Source: Viridibacterium curvum (GTDB lineage Bacteria; Pseudomonadota; Gammaproteobacteria; Burkholderiales; Rhodocyclaceae). From it: 64,000 nt of DNA. A model generated the notes under the pieces. The model had not been told where the DNA came from. It did not search any database and saw nothing but the letters and a program-made list of their open reading frames with translations. Each line of letters opens with the position of its first letter. Position 1 is the stretch's first letter. Below are positions 1 to 7,636 of this stretch, piece by piece. The position numbers and the translations under genes are program-made. Where the stretch lies: NCBI RefSeq assembly GCF_039544165.1, contig NZ_BAABLD010000008.1, positions 434,001-498,000 of the forward strand, read 5' to 3'.

Positions 1-1011
1 GCGATGCACCTCCTCCTCACCCCGCGTCGCCATCAGGTCGAGGATCTGCTTGCGGATCAGCAGGCCGGGCTTGTCGGAGGGCATGTGGAATTCCTCGCGG
101 CGGCGCGTATCCATGCACACGTCGAAGTCGGTGGCTTCGAGGATGTACTTGTCTTCGAGCGTGACGCGCGTGTCCCAGTCGATGAGCTTCTGCGTCGAGC
201 ACTGCTCTTCGCTGTCGTTGCGGTAGAGCCACTGCACGAGGACCATGCGTTCGTCGTCGATGGGGGTCGCGCAGTTGTAGACCATGTGGTCGATACCCGA
301 TTCGTAACTCACGCCCATGCGGCGGCAGAACGGCAGGTAGTAGCGATTGACCATGTGGCGCGTGACGCGGGGTTCGGTCGAGCCGGTGATGGGGTGTGCG
401 TCGGGCGGGTTGAGCACCGACACGGAGACCTGCGCTTCGAAGCCGTAGTCGGTTTCGTTGAGGCCGTAGCTGATCGGGATGGGGTTGCCGAAGTCGCCGA
501 AGGTGCCCTTGTGCACGAAGCTGAAGTGCGAGTTGTCGAAGCTGTTCTCCATCATGCGCATCGGCGTGCAATGCCAGGTGTCGTAGAGCTGGAAGATGCG
601 GCGATAGCCGGGCTTGCCCTCTTCGGGGAAGTCGGGGATGGGGCGCAGGGGCTCGGCGAGTGCGACCCAGACGTAGCCGTATTTCTCGACACAGCGATAG
701 GCCTCGATCTTCGCGCCGCTGGGGATCTTCTCGGTCGTGAACTGCGGGATCTTCACGCAGGCGCCGCTGCAGTCGTAGGTCCAGCCGTGGTAGCCGCAGA
801 CGATGTTGTCGCCTTCGACGTAGCCCTTCGAAAGCTTGGCCGTGCGGTGACAGCAGCGGTCGCGCGCGGCAGCGGGCGTGCCGTCGGTCTTCTTCCAGAT
901 GACGATGTCTTCACCGAGCAGGGTGAAGGGCTTGGGGCCGCTGTCGAGGTCGTGCATGGGAAACAGCGCGTACCAGAAGTGGCGCAGCATGGGTTGTTTG
1001 GTCACCAGCAT
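1..1011 (-). CDS. Rieske non-haem iron oxygenase, copy 1 (3' end outside window)
   Basis: The reading frame is open from an ATG at 1011 to the window edge, giving 337 codons without a stop, so the C-terminus is missing. The N-terminal half has the Rieske [2Fe-2S] signature: Cys-x-His in RCCHRT, then CGYHGW 17 residues later. The catalytic part has NSFDNSHFSFVHKG, which matches the D-x2-H-x4-H mononuclear-iron ligand pattern. It is collinear with the two Rieske genes upstream on the same strand and almost full length compared with them (342 and 351 aa). The family (vanillate demethylase/NdmA-like oxygenases) demethylates or hydroxylates small aromatic or heterocyclic compounds and needs a separate reductase, which is not seen here. 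The substrate is unknown. A 471-bp repeat-bearing gap separates it from copy 2. Confidence 0.9.
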   Translation of the reverse strand, partial: MLVTKQPMLRHFWYALFPMHDLDSGPKPFTLLGEDIVIWKKTDGTPAAARDRCCHRTAKLSKGYVEGDNIVCGYHGWTYDCSGACVKIPQFTTEKIPSGAKIEAYRCVEKYGYVWVALAEPLRPIPDFPEEGKPGYRRIFQLYDTWHCTPMRMMENSFDNSHFSFVHKGTFGDFGNPIPISYGLNETDYGFEAQVSVSVLNPPDAHPITGSTEPRVTRHMVNRYYLPFCRRMGVSYESGIDHMVYNCATPIDDERMVLVQWLYRNDSEEQCSTQKLIDWDTRVTLEDKYILEATDFDVCMDTRRREEFHMPSDKPGLLIRKQILDLMATRGEEEVHR

Positions 1012-1482
1012 GGTCGTTCTCCTTGCTTTGTGCGGCAGCGTCTCTGTTGGGCTGCTGCACTGCCACCGGCGCGCCAGTACGGTCGCCTTCGTGGAGTCTT
1101 GCTGCCGAGTGCTCAAGGCACTGGGGGTACTGCAGTTCTCTCGTCATTCCCATCTGCGCCCACTGCTGTCCGTAATGGATTTCGAAGTTGCCTTGAAATC
1201 TTGAAGGTGGCTTCGTTTGCGAAATCGCGTTGTCGAATGGACAGAACAGCAGCCCTCACCCAACCCCGCTCCGCGCCCCACGACTGGCACTGCATTGCCA
1301 GTCGGCTGCGCAGGCGTGCGGCTTGCCGCACGAAACCCCTGCTACGCCCCGCGGGGAGAGGGCTTTTATCCCCTTCTCCCCGCGGGAGAAGGGTTAGGGA
1401 TGAGGGCCAGCTTTTCGGCCCCAGCAAAATTCGTCTTTCCATATCTATCAAGGACAGCAGTGCGCCTGCGCACGAATGACGA
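1012..1482. repeat. Non-coding gap with hairpin repeats between Rieske copies 1 and 2
   Basis: This 471-bp gap interrupts the Rieske gene row. It contains a perfect hairpin at 1281-1302 (GACTGGCA arms). It also holds a GC-rich element at about 1345-1410 with the stem CCCTTCTCCC/GAGAAGGG at 1371-1393. The second element resembles a hairpin of CCCTCTCC type at 7521-7560. I see no gene in it. The repeats could act as a processing or termination site that lowers expression of copy 1, but this is inference. Confidence 0.6.
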
Positions 1483-2511
1483 CTATCGAGTGTGTGTGAC
1501 TGACAACGTCTCCTTCTCCCCGTGCTCACGCAGCAGCGCCAGCAGGCGCTTGCGCATGAGCAGGCCAGGTCGGTCGCTGGGCATGTGCTGTTCCAGCAGC
1601 AGGCTCACGTCGCAGGGGGCATCGGGGTCCACCGATTCCAGAATCACCTTGTCCTCGGCGACGACCTTGATGTCCCACTCGTTGAGCAAGGCAGCCGGGC
1701 ATTGCTCCTCGGTGTCGTTGCGGTAGAGCCACTGGATGATCTGGATGCGGCCGTCGTCGATGGGCGTGGCGCAGGTGAAGATGGTGTGGTGGATGCCGCT
1801 GGGATAGACGAGGCCAAGCCGACGGAAGAAAGGCATGTGCCACTGGTTGTGGAAGTGGCGCTTGGTCGTCGGGGACGTAGAGCCGGTGATGCGGTGCGAC
1901 TCGGGCGGATTGTTGATCGGCACGATGGCTTCGGCCTCGAACCCATAGTCGGTCTCGCGGATTTCGAAGAACTCGGGCTTGGGCTGGTTGTTCTGGCCGA
2001 AAGTGCCCTTGTGCACGAAGGCGAAGTGCGCGGTGTCGAAGGAGTTCTCCATCAGGCGCAGTGCGCCGGTCTTCCACTCTTCGTCGAACTGGTGGATGCG
2101 GCGGTAGGCGGGGTCGCCCTCCTCCGGCGTGTCGATGAGGGGCAGCAGCGGCTCTTCGAGTGCGACCCAGACATAGCCGAATTTCTCCTGGCAGCGGTAG
2201 GCATCAACGCGTGCGCCGCTGGGGATCTTTTCACTGGTGAACTGCGGAATCTTGACGCAGGCACCGGTGCAGTCGTACTGCCAGCCGTGGTAGCCGCAGA
2301 CGATGTTGTCGCCTTCGACATAGCCCTTGGAGAGCCTGGCTGTGCGGTGGCAGCAGCGGTCGCGCGCGGCGGCGGGCGTGCCGTCACTCATCTTCCACAG
2401 CACGATGTGCTCGCCCAGCAGGGTGAAGGGCTTGGGGCCGTCGTCGAGTTTTTTGATGGGCATGACTGCGTACCAGAAGCGGCGCAGTACAGGGTGTTGA
2501 GTCACCAGCAT
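1483..2511 (-). CDS. Rieske non-haem iron oxygenase, copy 2
   Basis: This 342-aa oxygenase alpha-subunit-like protein starts at an ATG at 2511 with MLVTQHPVLRRFWYAVMP, the same N-terminus as its neighbours. The Rieske cluster ligands are C53-x-H55 and C72-x2-H75 (CCHRTARL and CGYHGWQYD). The mononuclear iron site is in NSFDTAHFAFVHKG. The length fits the short, reductase-dependent Rieske oxygenases such as VanA and NdmA/NdmB. It shares long blocks of identity with copies 1 and 3, so the three arose by tandem duplication. The frame ends at 1483, and copy 1 follows after 471 bp. Differences lie mostly in the catalytic half, which suggests divergent substrate or position specificity. The reaction is not assignable from sequence alone. 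Confidence 0.9.
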   Translation of the reverse strand: MLVTQHPVLRRFWYAVMPIKKLDDGPKPFTLLGEHIVLWKMSDGTPAAARDRCCHRTARLSKGYVEGDNIVCGYHGWQYDCTGACVKIPQFTSEKIPSGARVDAYRCQEKFGYVWVALEEPLLPLIDTPEEGDPAYRRIHQFDEEWKTGALRLMENSFDTAHFAFVHKGTFGQNNQPKPEFFEIRETDYGFEAEAIVPINNPPESHRITGSTSPTTKRHFHNQWHMPFFRRLGLVYPSGIHHTIFTCATPIDDGRIQIIQWLYRNDTEEQCPAALLNEWDIKVVAEDKVILESVDPDAPCDVSLLLEQHMPSDRPGLLMRKRLLALLREHGEKETLSVTHTR

Positions 2512-2609
2512 GAGGTGCTTTCCTTTCTTGCTTAACCAGCCGGCGTGCCAGAACGGTCGCCTTCGCCAGTTTTCCCACCAAGCCTATGTTGTTGCCTGAT
2601 GGGTTCCGA

Positions 2610-3665
2610 TCAGGCCTGAGCCGTCACGGGTACTGCAGGTCGTGCCGTGAACAGTCGGCTCTGCTCGGTTTCGCCATGCTCGGCGAGCAGCTCCATCAAG
2701 GCGCGGCGGATGTGGATGCCGGGCATGTCGGTGGCCATGTGCTGTTCGAGGTTCATGCGCGTGTCGAGCGGCATGTCATCGTCGACAAAGGCGAGCATGT
2801 CGCGGTCTTCGTCGAGGATCTTGCGGTCGAAGGCGTTGATCGCGGCGGCAGGCACGTCAGCCTCGCTGTCGTTGCGGTAGCTCCACTGCAGCACCATGGT
2901 GCGCGTGTCGTCGATGGGTGTCGCTGCGCTGATGATGCTCTGCACCAGCCCCGTGGGGTAGGTGATGTGCATGCGGCGCGCGCAGGGCATGTACCAGTCC
3001 ATCACGACCTTGCGCACCGTCTCGTCGGCGCTGATGCCGGTGTGCGCCTTGCCCGAATCGGGATTGCGCACGGGCTGGGTGATGTGCATGACGAGGCCAT
3101 GTGCGTTGCGCGTGACCTCACCCTTCGGCGGTTGCGGCTTGTCGTTGAGGCCGTGCATGGCCTTGTGCACATAGGCCTGGTGCGCGAAGTCGAAGGTGTT
3201 CTCGATGAAGCGCAGCGCGCCGCAGTTCCACTCTTCATGGAACTGGTCGATGCGCCGGTAGCCGGGCATGGTCTCTTCGGCAAGCTCCGGAATCGGCGCC
3301 AGCGGTTCTTCGAGCGCGACCCAGATGTAGCCGTACTTCTCGGTGCAGTGGTAGGCGTCGATGCGCGCGCCACTCGGAATCTTCTCGGTGGTGAACTGCG
3401 GAATCTTGACGCAGGCGCCGCTGCAGTCGTACTGCCAGCCGTGGTAGCCGCAGACGATGTTGTCGCCTTCGACGAAGCCCTTGGAGAGCTTCGCCGTTCG
3501 ATGACAACAGCGATCGCGCGCAGCGGCGGGCGTGCCGTCGGTCTTCTTCCACAGCACGATGTTTTCACCCAGCAAGGTGAAGGGCTGCGGGCCCTGGCCC
3601 AGCGATGCCATGGGCATCACCGCGTACCAGAAGCGCCGCATGACCGGATGACGGGTCAAGAGCAT
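2610..3665 (-). CDS. Rieske non-haem iron oxygenase, copy 3
   Basis: This 351-aa protein starts at the ATG at 3665 (MLLTRHPVMRRFWYAVMP); an upstream in-frame ATG is rejected because its extension has no family resemblance. The Rieske ligands lie in RCCHRTAKL and CGYHGWQYD, and the iron-site motif is NTFDFAHQAYVHKA. It is the copy closest to the binding-protein gene and separated from it by 61 bp, so the four minus-strand genes could be one transcription unit. The N-terminal halves of the three copies are nearly superimposable, while the region after the iron site differs (PQPPKGEVTRNAHG here). NdmA-like N- or O-demethylation of an imported heterocycle or aromatic is plausible but unproven. 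Confidence 0.9.
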   Translation of the reverse strand: MLLTRHPVMRRFWYAVMPMASLGQGPQPFTLLGENIVLWKKTDGTPAAARDRCCHRTAKLSKGFVEGDNIVCGYHGWQYDCSGACVKIPQFTTEKIPSGARIDAYHCTEKYGYIWVALEEPLAPIPELAEETMPGYRRIDQFHEEWNCGALRFIENTFDFAHQAYVHKAMHGLNDKPQPPKGEVTRNAHGLVMHITQPVRNPDSGKAHTGISADETVRKVVMDWYMPCARRMHITYPTGLVQSIISAATPIDDTRTMVLQWSYRNDSEADVPAAAINAFDRKILDEDRDMLAFVDDDMPLDTRMNLEQHMATDMPGIHIRRALMELLAEHGETEQSRLFTARPAVPVTAQA

Positions 3666-3726
3666 GGCAATCTCCCGGGCTGCCCGCGCGGTGTTGCGCA
3701 GGCAGCCGCAATCGGTGATGAACGGA

Positions 3727-4698
3727 TCAGGGCTTGGGCAGGAAGGCCAGGGTGTAGCCCTGCTTCCAGTCGACATCGGGCTTGAGCAGGCCGTTGGCGA
3801 CCATGAAGTCGAAGGTCTTCTTCCAGCGTGCTTCGGTCATGGCACCGACGCCCAGCTTGGCGGCATCGCCGCTGCCCATGACGTTGAGCTTCTTGATGCC
3901 GGCGACGGCAAAGGCCAGCTTCTCGTCACTCATCTGCGGGTTGTCCTTCTTGATCAGCTCGTTGCCGGCAGCCGGATCCTGCAGGTAGCTGGCCCAGCCT
4001 TCGAGCGTGGCCTTGACGAAGCGTGCCGTGACGTCAGGCTTTTCCTTCACGGTCTTCTGCATGGCGACAATCGTGTTGCCGTAGGGCGGATAGCCTTCTT
4101 CGGAGAGCAGGAAGAAGTTGGTCTTGATGCCGGCCTTGTCGGCCTCGAAGGGCTCGGAGGTGCTGAAGCCCTGCACGGCCATGGTCTTGTCGGCGAAGAA
4201 AGGCTGCAGGCTGCCGGTGTAGGGGCGCACCTGCGCGTCGGTAAAGCCGAACTTGCTCTTGAGCATGGGCCAGTAGGAAGTGTGCGCGCTGCTGGCGATC
4301 ATGATGTTGCGACCCTTGAGATCGGCGATGCTCTTGACGTCAGGGTGGGTCATGATGCCCTGCACTTCATACTGGAAGTTGGCCGCCACGGTCGTCATCG
4401 GGATGCCCTTCTCGATGCCGGAGAGCACCTGGAAGTCCTTGCCCATAATGAAGTCGGTCTGGCCTGCTGCGAGCAGTTGCACGATGTTGACCTGCGGGCC
4501 ACCCATCTTGATGGTGACGTCGAGGTTGTACTTCTTGTAGATGCCCTTGGCGACGGCCTGGTAGTAGCCGCCGTGTTCAGCTTGGGCGAACCATGAGGTG
4601 GTGAAGGTGACCTTGTCCTGCGCCATGACAGGCGCAGCAAGCGTGATGAGGGCTGCAAGGCCCAGACAGTGTTTGAGAAGGCGGGTGATGCGTGACAT
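3727..4698 (-). CDS. ABC transporter substrate-binding protein, NMT1/THI5-like
   Basis: This 323-aa protein has a signal peptide (about residues 1-26, ending PVMAQD). The mature protein begins KVTFTTSWFAQAEHGGYYQA, the pattern of NMT1/THI5/SsuA-type periplasmic binding proteins. Such proteins bind pyrimidine-like compounds, nitrate, sulfonates or other small substrates and deliver them to an ABC permease. No permease or ATPase gene is present in the window. It is the first gene of the minus-strand row and precedes the three Rieske genes, so it probably captures the compound they oxidise or a relative. The start has GAGAA-like Shine-Dalgarno bases shortly upstream. Confidence 0.88.
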   Translation of the reverse strand: MSRITRLLKHCLGLAALITLAAPVMAQDKVTFTTSWFAQAEHGGYYQAVAKGIYKKYNLDVTIKMGGPQVNIVQLLAAGQTDFIMGKDFQVLSGIEKGIPMTTVAANFQYEVQGIMTHPDVKSIADLKGRNIMIASSAHTSYWPMLKSKFGFTDAQVRPYTGSLQPFFADKTMAVQGFSTSEPFEADKAGIKTNFFLLSEEGYPPYGNTIVAMQKTVKEKPDVTARFVKATLEGWASYLQDPAAGNELIKKDNPQMSDEKLAFAVAGIKKLNVMGSGDAAKLGVGAMTEARWKKTFDFMVANGLLKPDVDWKQGYTLAFLPKP

Positions 4699-5174
4699 GT
4701 CGGTTCTCCGTTGAGAAGTTTTGCAAGGCAGGCCTTGCAGGGAACCGGAACACGCTGGGGGTTTGTGGCAGAAGCGCTGTGATGCTCTCGCGGCATGTCA
4801 GGCCCGGCCCCCGTTGCGTTCCGTAACGAACACAAGCGCTCTTGCGAGCGCACGACGACCGGACAACCCGGCAGTCGCCGGAGCAATGACCCGTTGCAAT
4901 GAGGCTGAAAACACGCAGCACCACCGCAATTGCCAGCTTCTACTCCACGCGTTGTTCTAGCAACGCGTGTGCCAACACCAGGCGCACACCTGATGCATTG
5001 ATAGAAATCAAATGTTTATGAAGTTTATGCCTGCCGCACAGCAAGGCAGGCGCAGCGCGCTGTGCATCACGCCTTGCATCGCCATGGCGCACGCCGCGCC
5101 AGACTGATGCACACGGCCACAGCAGGCGCCTCAAGTGGATACACTCCGTGTTCCACACGCTGGTAGCAATAGTC
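4699..5174. promoter_or_regulatory. Divergent intergenic region, binding-protein gene and gntR
   Basis: This 476-bp region separates the minus-strand Rieske operon from the plus-strand regulator and should hold both promoters. It contains a GCCTGC...GCAGGC hairpin at about 5030-5052 and an imperfect copy of the GTGTATACAC-type site at 5133-5146. I see no gene in it. Confidence 0.55.
5133..5146. promoter_or_regulatory. Candidate GntR operator, site 1 (AAGTGGATACACTC)
   Basis: This site matches the palindrome AAGTGTATACACTT at 12 of 14 positions and lies 28 bp before the gntR start. That position would allow autorepression. The operator role is inferred from the recurrence of the motif at 6177 and 6326. 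Confidence 0.5.
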
Positions 5175-5885
5175 ATGGCAACAGATAACAAAGCCGATCG
5201 CACAACACGCACGCGGCGCACGCCCACCAGCGCCGACGAGCGCATCTACAACAGCGTCTTCAGCGCCGTGATGCACCAGCGCCTGAAGCCGGGCACGCGC
5301 CTGCCCGAACCCGAGCTGTGCACCTTGTTCAAGGTAAGCCGCACCATCGTGCGCAAGGCGCTGCAGCGGCTGGCGCACGATCACATCGTGAGCCTGCGCC
5401 ATAACAAGGGGGCCGTTGTGGCCTCGCCCACGCGCGAGGAAACGCGCGAGGTATTCGAAGCACGCCGCGCGGTGGAGGCCGCCATCGTGCCCCTGGTAGT
5501 GGCGCGCGCCAGCAAGGAGGGCATCGCCCGCCTGCGCGGCATGATGGACACCGAGGCGCACATGCTGCGCGAGTCGCACCCCGACTGGGTGCAGCAGGCG
5601 GGCAGCTTTCACCATGCGCTGGCCGAGATATCGGGCAACCGCGTGCTGCAGGGCTTTCTGATGAGCCTGATGTCGCGCTGCTCGCTGATCGTGGCGCTCT
5701 ACGAGCCGCCCGGTGACGCGGGCTGCGAGCATGATGAGCACGCGGCGATTGTCGACTGCATCGCAAAGGGCGATGCGACAGGCGCGATCGCCCTGATGGC
5801 GCGACACCTGGAGACGCTGGAGCAGCGCATCGAGTACCGGCAGGAAGAGGCCGAGCCGGACCTGGGTAGCTTGCTCGGGCTGTAA
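5175..5885 (+). CDS. GntR-family (FadR/FCD) transcriptional regulator
   Basis: This 236-aa regulator has an N-terminal winged helix-turn-helix at about residues 15-85, with the typical GntR pattern LPEPELCTLFKVSRTIVRKA. It is followed by an all-helical FCD effector domain containing FHHALAEISGN. The start chosen is the ATG at 5175; an in-frame codon at 5148 would extend it by nine unconserved residues. Two histidines expected as FCD metal ligands are visible (EHDEHAAI and MARHLETL). The residue where many family members carry the first ligand, Asp, before FHHAL appears to be Ala. It sits between the Rieske operon and the BMP operon and probably controls one or both through the TGTATACA-type sites. 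Confidence 0.92.
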   Translation: MATDNKADRTTRTRRTPTSADERIYNSVFSAVMHQRLKPGTRLPEPELCTLFKVSRTIVRKALQRLAHDHIVSLRHNKGAVVASPTREETREVFEARRAVEAAIVPLVVARASKEGIARLRGMMDTEAHMLRESHPDWVQQAGSFHHALAEISGNRVLQGFLMSLMSRCSLIVALYEPPGDAGCEHDEHAAIVDCIAKGDATGAIALMARHLETLEQRIEYRQEEAEPDLGSLLGL

Positions 5886-5919
5886 AAGGCGCGTTCAGTG
5901 CCCAGCCCCTACGCCGCAA

Positions 5920-5968
5920 GTGCGGCTTCAGTCGCACAAGCCAGCGTGGCGTGCGGCTGAAGCCGCAC
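5920..5968. repeat. REP-like palindromic repeat, copy 1
   Basis: The sequence reads GTGCGGCTTCAGTCGCAC and then, inverted, GTGCGGCTGAAGCCGCAC, so it can fold into a hairpin. A second copy in the same orientation lies at 6098-6149. Both are downstream of gntR, and they flank a remnant of a regulator gene. Confidence 0.75.
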
Positions 5969-5990
5969 CTACGACGCACACACCCCCGGG

Positions 5991-6082
5991 TAATGCGGAC
6001 GGCACCATAGCCCTGATGGCACAACACCGCGAAACGCTGGACCAGCAACGCCAGGCGCTGTCCGCCTGGAGGCGAAGCTGCC
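5991..6082 (+). pseudogene. Remnant of a GntR/FCD C-terminus
   Basis: Translated in one frame this stretch gives GTIALMAQHRETLDQQRQAL. It aligns with GAIALMARHLETLEQRIEY near the C-terminus of the intact regulator at 5175-5885. The nucleotide match around CCCTGATGGC...GAAACGCTGGA is also clear. Only the last helix or so survives, with no start and no HTH. It is bracketed by the two REP-like repeats, so a duplicated or formerly adjacent paralogous regulator seems to have been lost, leaving this tail. Confidence 0.65.
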
Positions 6083-6097
6083 AAACCCCACCCCGTA

Positions 6098-6149
6098 GGT
6101 GCGACTTCAGTCGCACAAGCCACGGTAGCTTGCGGCTGAAGCCGCACCT
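6098..6149. repeat. REP-like palindromic repeat, copy 2
   Basis: GGTGCGACTTCAGTCGCACA is followed by TTGCGGCTGAAGCCGCACCT. It is the same unit as the copy at 5920-5968, with the same orientation and a similar internal spacer, at a distance of about 180 bp. Confidence 0.75.
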
Positions 6150-6176
6150 GTGTCGCACTCGCCATTCGGGACGGCA

Positions 6177-6190
6177 AAGTGTATACACAT
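6177..6190. promoter_or_regulatory. Candidate GntR operator, site 2 (AAGTGTATACACAT)
   Basis: It matches the perfect palindrome at 6326 at 13 of 14 positions. It lies about 150 bp upstream of that site and may be a secondary site for looping or cooperative binding, or an operator left from the lost paralogue. The role is inferred. Confidence 0.55.
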
Positions 6191-6325
6191 TCACCGGCAG
6201 AGTGCGCCACGCACTGATGGTGTGCGATGTCCGGTCTTCGTGGATTTCTGTCGCTCCATGAAAATCAAGGCATTAGCAAGCCCCTAAAGCTGGCACGCCA
6301 CCTGCTTGTATCCGTTACACGATTC

Positions 6326-6339
6326 AAGTGTATACACTT
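6326..6339. promoter_or_regulatory. Candidate GntR operator, site 3 (AAGTGTATACACTT)
   Basis: This is a perfect 14-bp palindrome, 22 bp before the start codon of the BMP-type binding-protein gene, at a position suited to repress the promoter. With sites at 5133 and 6177 it suggests control of the BMP-reductase-deaminase operon by the neighbouring GntR protein. Confidence 0.65.
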
Positions 6340-6361
6340 AACCGCGCAACGGAGTCCTCGC

Positions 6362-7438
6362 ATGCAACGACGCAGCCTTTTCGCAGCAGCCCTCGGCCTG
6401 CTCACCCTCGCCTTCAGCCAGGCAACCCTGGCAGCCGAACCCCTCAAGATCGGTTTCATCTATCCCGGCCCCATCGCCGATGTGGGCTGGACCACGCAGC
6501 ACGAGCTGGGCCGCAAGCTGGTCGAAAAGACCTATGGCGACAAGGTGAAGACCTACTTCGTCGAGAACGTGCCCGAGACGGCCGACGCCGCACGCGTGGT
6601 GCGCCAGCTCATCAACCAGGGCTGCACGATGATCTTCACCACTTCGTTCGGCTACATGGAGGCGACGGCGAAGCTGGCCAAGCAGTTTCCGAAGGTGAGC
6701 TTTGATCACGCCACCGGCTACAAGATGGACAAGAACCTGGGCATCTACCAGACGCGCTTCTACCAGGGCGCGTACCTGATGGGTGTGCTGGCCGGCAAGA
6801 TGACCAAGAGCAACACCCTGGGCTTCGTCGGCTCGCACCCGATTCCCGAAGTGCTGCGCAACATCAACGCCTTCACCATCGGCGCGCGCAGCGTGAATCC
6901 GAACGCGCAGACCAAGGTCATCTGGATCAGCTCCTGGTACGACCCGCCCAAAGAGCGCGAGGCCGCCGAGACGCTCGTCTCGCAAGGCGCCGACGTGCTC
7001 TACCAGAACACCGATTCGCCGGCCGCCGTGCAGGTCGCCGAGAAGAAGGGTTTGTATGCCTTCGGCCAGGATTCGGACATGTCGAAGTACGGCCCACGCG
7101 CGCACCTGTCAGCCAACACGGTGAACTGGGGCGTGTATTACGTGAAGAAGGTCGGCGACAAGCTGGCCGGCAAGTGGAAGCCCGAAGACACGGCCTGGGG
7201 CATGAAGGAAGGCATGATCGAAGTGTCACCGCTGGGCAGTGCGGTACCCGCTGACGTGGCAAAGATCTTCACTGAAAAGAAGGAAGCCGTGGCCAGCGGC
7301 AAGCTCGAAGTCTTCGCCGGCCCGCTCAAGGACAATGCCGCTGGCGTCAAGGTGCCGGCCGGCAGCGTGCTGCCCGAGAAGGACCTGTGGTCGCTCACCT
7401 GGTATGTCGAAGGCGTGCAGGGCAGCATTCCCAAGTAG
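6362..7438 (+). CDS. BMP-family ABC transporter substrate-binding protein
   Basis: This 358-aa protein has a signal peptide at about residues 1-24 (MQRRSLFAAALGLLTLAF, ending ATLAAEP). The mature N-terminus EPLKIGFIYPGPIADVGWT is typical of the BMP (basic membrane protein/PnrA) family, which binds nucleosides and similar ligands for ABC uptake. No lipobox cysteine is seen, so it is probably soluble in the periplasm. The start is the ATG at 6362 with GGAG about 8 bp upstream; a longer in-frame reading from 6227 would run through the operator region and is rejected. It heads a plus-strand row with the flavin-reductase-like and deaminase genes. No permease or ATPase genes are seen in the window. 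Confidence 0.9.
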   Translation: MQRRSLFAAALGLLTLAFSQATLAAEPLKIGFIYPGPIADVGWTTQHELGRKLVEKTYGDKVKTYFVENVPETADAARVVRQLINQGCTMIFTTSFGYMEATAKLAKQFPKVSFDHATGYKMDKNLGIYQTRFYQGAYLMGVLAGKMTKSNTLGFVGSHPIPEVLRNINAFTIGARSVNPNAQTKVIWISSWYDPPKEREAAETLVSQGADVLYQNTDSPAAVQVAEKKGLYAFGQDSDMSKYGPRAHLSANTVNWGVYYVKKVGDKLAGKWKPEDTAWGMKEGMIEVSPLGSAVPADVAKIFTEKKEAVASGKLEVFAGPLKDNAAGVKVPAGSVLPEKDLWSLTWYVEGVQGSIPK

Positions 7439-7450
7439 TCACGAATGTGC

Positions 7451-7605
7451 GTCGTTCCCGCGCAGGCGGGAATCCAGCGACTTTGTCACCATCACTGACG
7501 ACACTGGATTCCCGCTAAAGCCCTCTCCCCCAACCCCTCTCCCGCAAGCAGGAGAGGGGAGCACCGTGCGGCTACGCCGTTCGTAAAGCTGGCGGGAATG
7601 ACGGA
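7451..7605. repeat. dRS3-like repeat interrupted by a small hairpin element
   Basis: The outer parts, TTCCCGC..GCGGGAATCCAG, CTGGATTCCCGC and GGCGGGAATGACGG, match the intact element at 36308-36380. Between the last two parts lies a hairpin stretch (CCCCTCTCCC gcaagca GGAGAGGGG, 7535-7560). It is flanked by the direct repeat TAAAGC at 7516-7521 and 7584-7589, as expected for nested insertion with target duplication. It fills most of the gap between the BMP gene and the next gene. Confidence 0.6.
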
Positions 7606-7636
7606 GCTTGGCAGGCCTTGCCCGAATTGGATAACC

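Noticed and set aside
4..1479. 491-codon open frame on the plus strand
   Set aside because: It is antisense to the Rieske gene and its gap. The GC-rich codon pattern leaves such mirror frames open, and its translation shows no family pattern while the minus strand has a full Rieske signature.
2610..3665. Naming the Rieske genes ndmA/ndmB (caffeine demethylases)
   Set aside because: Length and motif layout fit, but the substrate-deciding half cannot be judged by eye and the cluster lacks other recognised ndm genes in the window.
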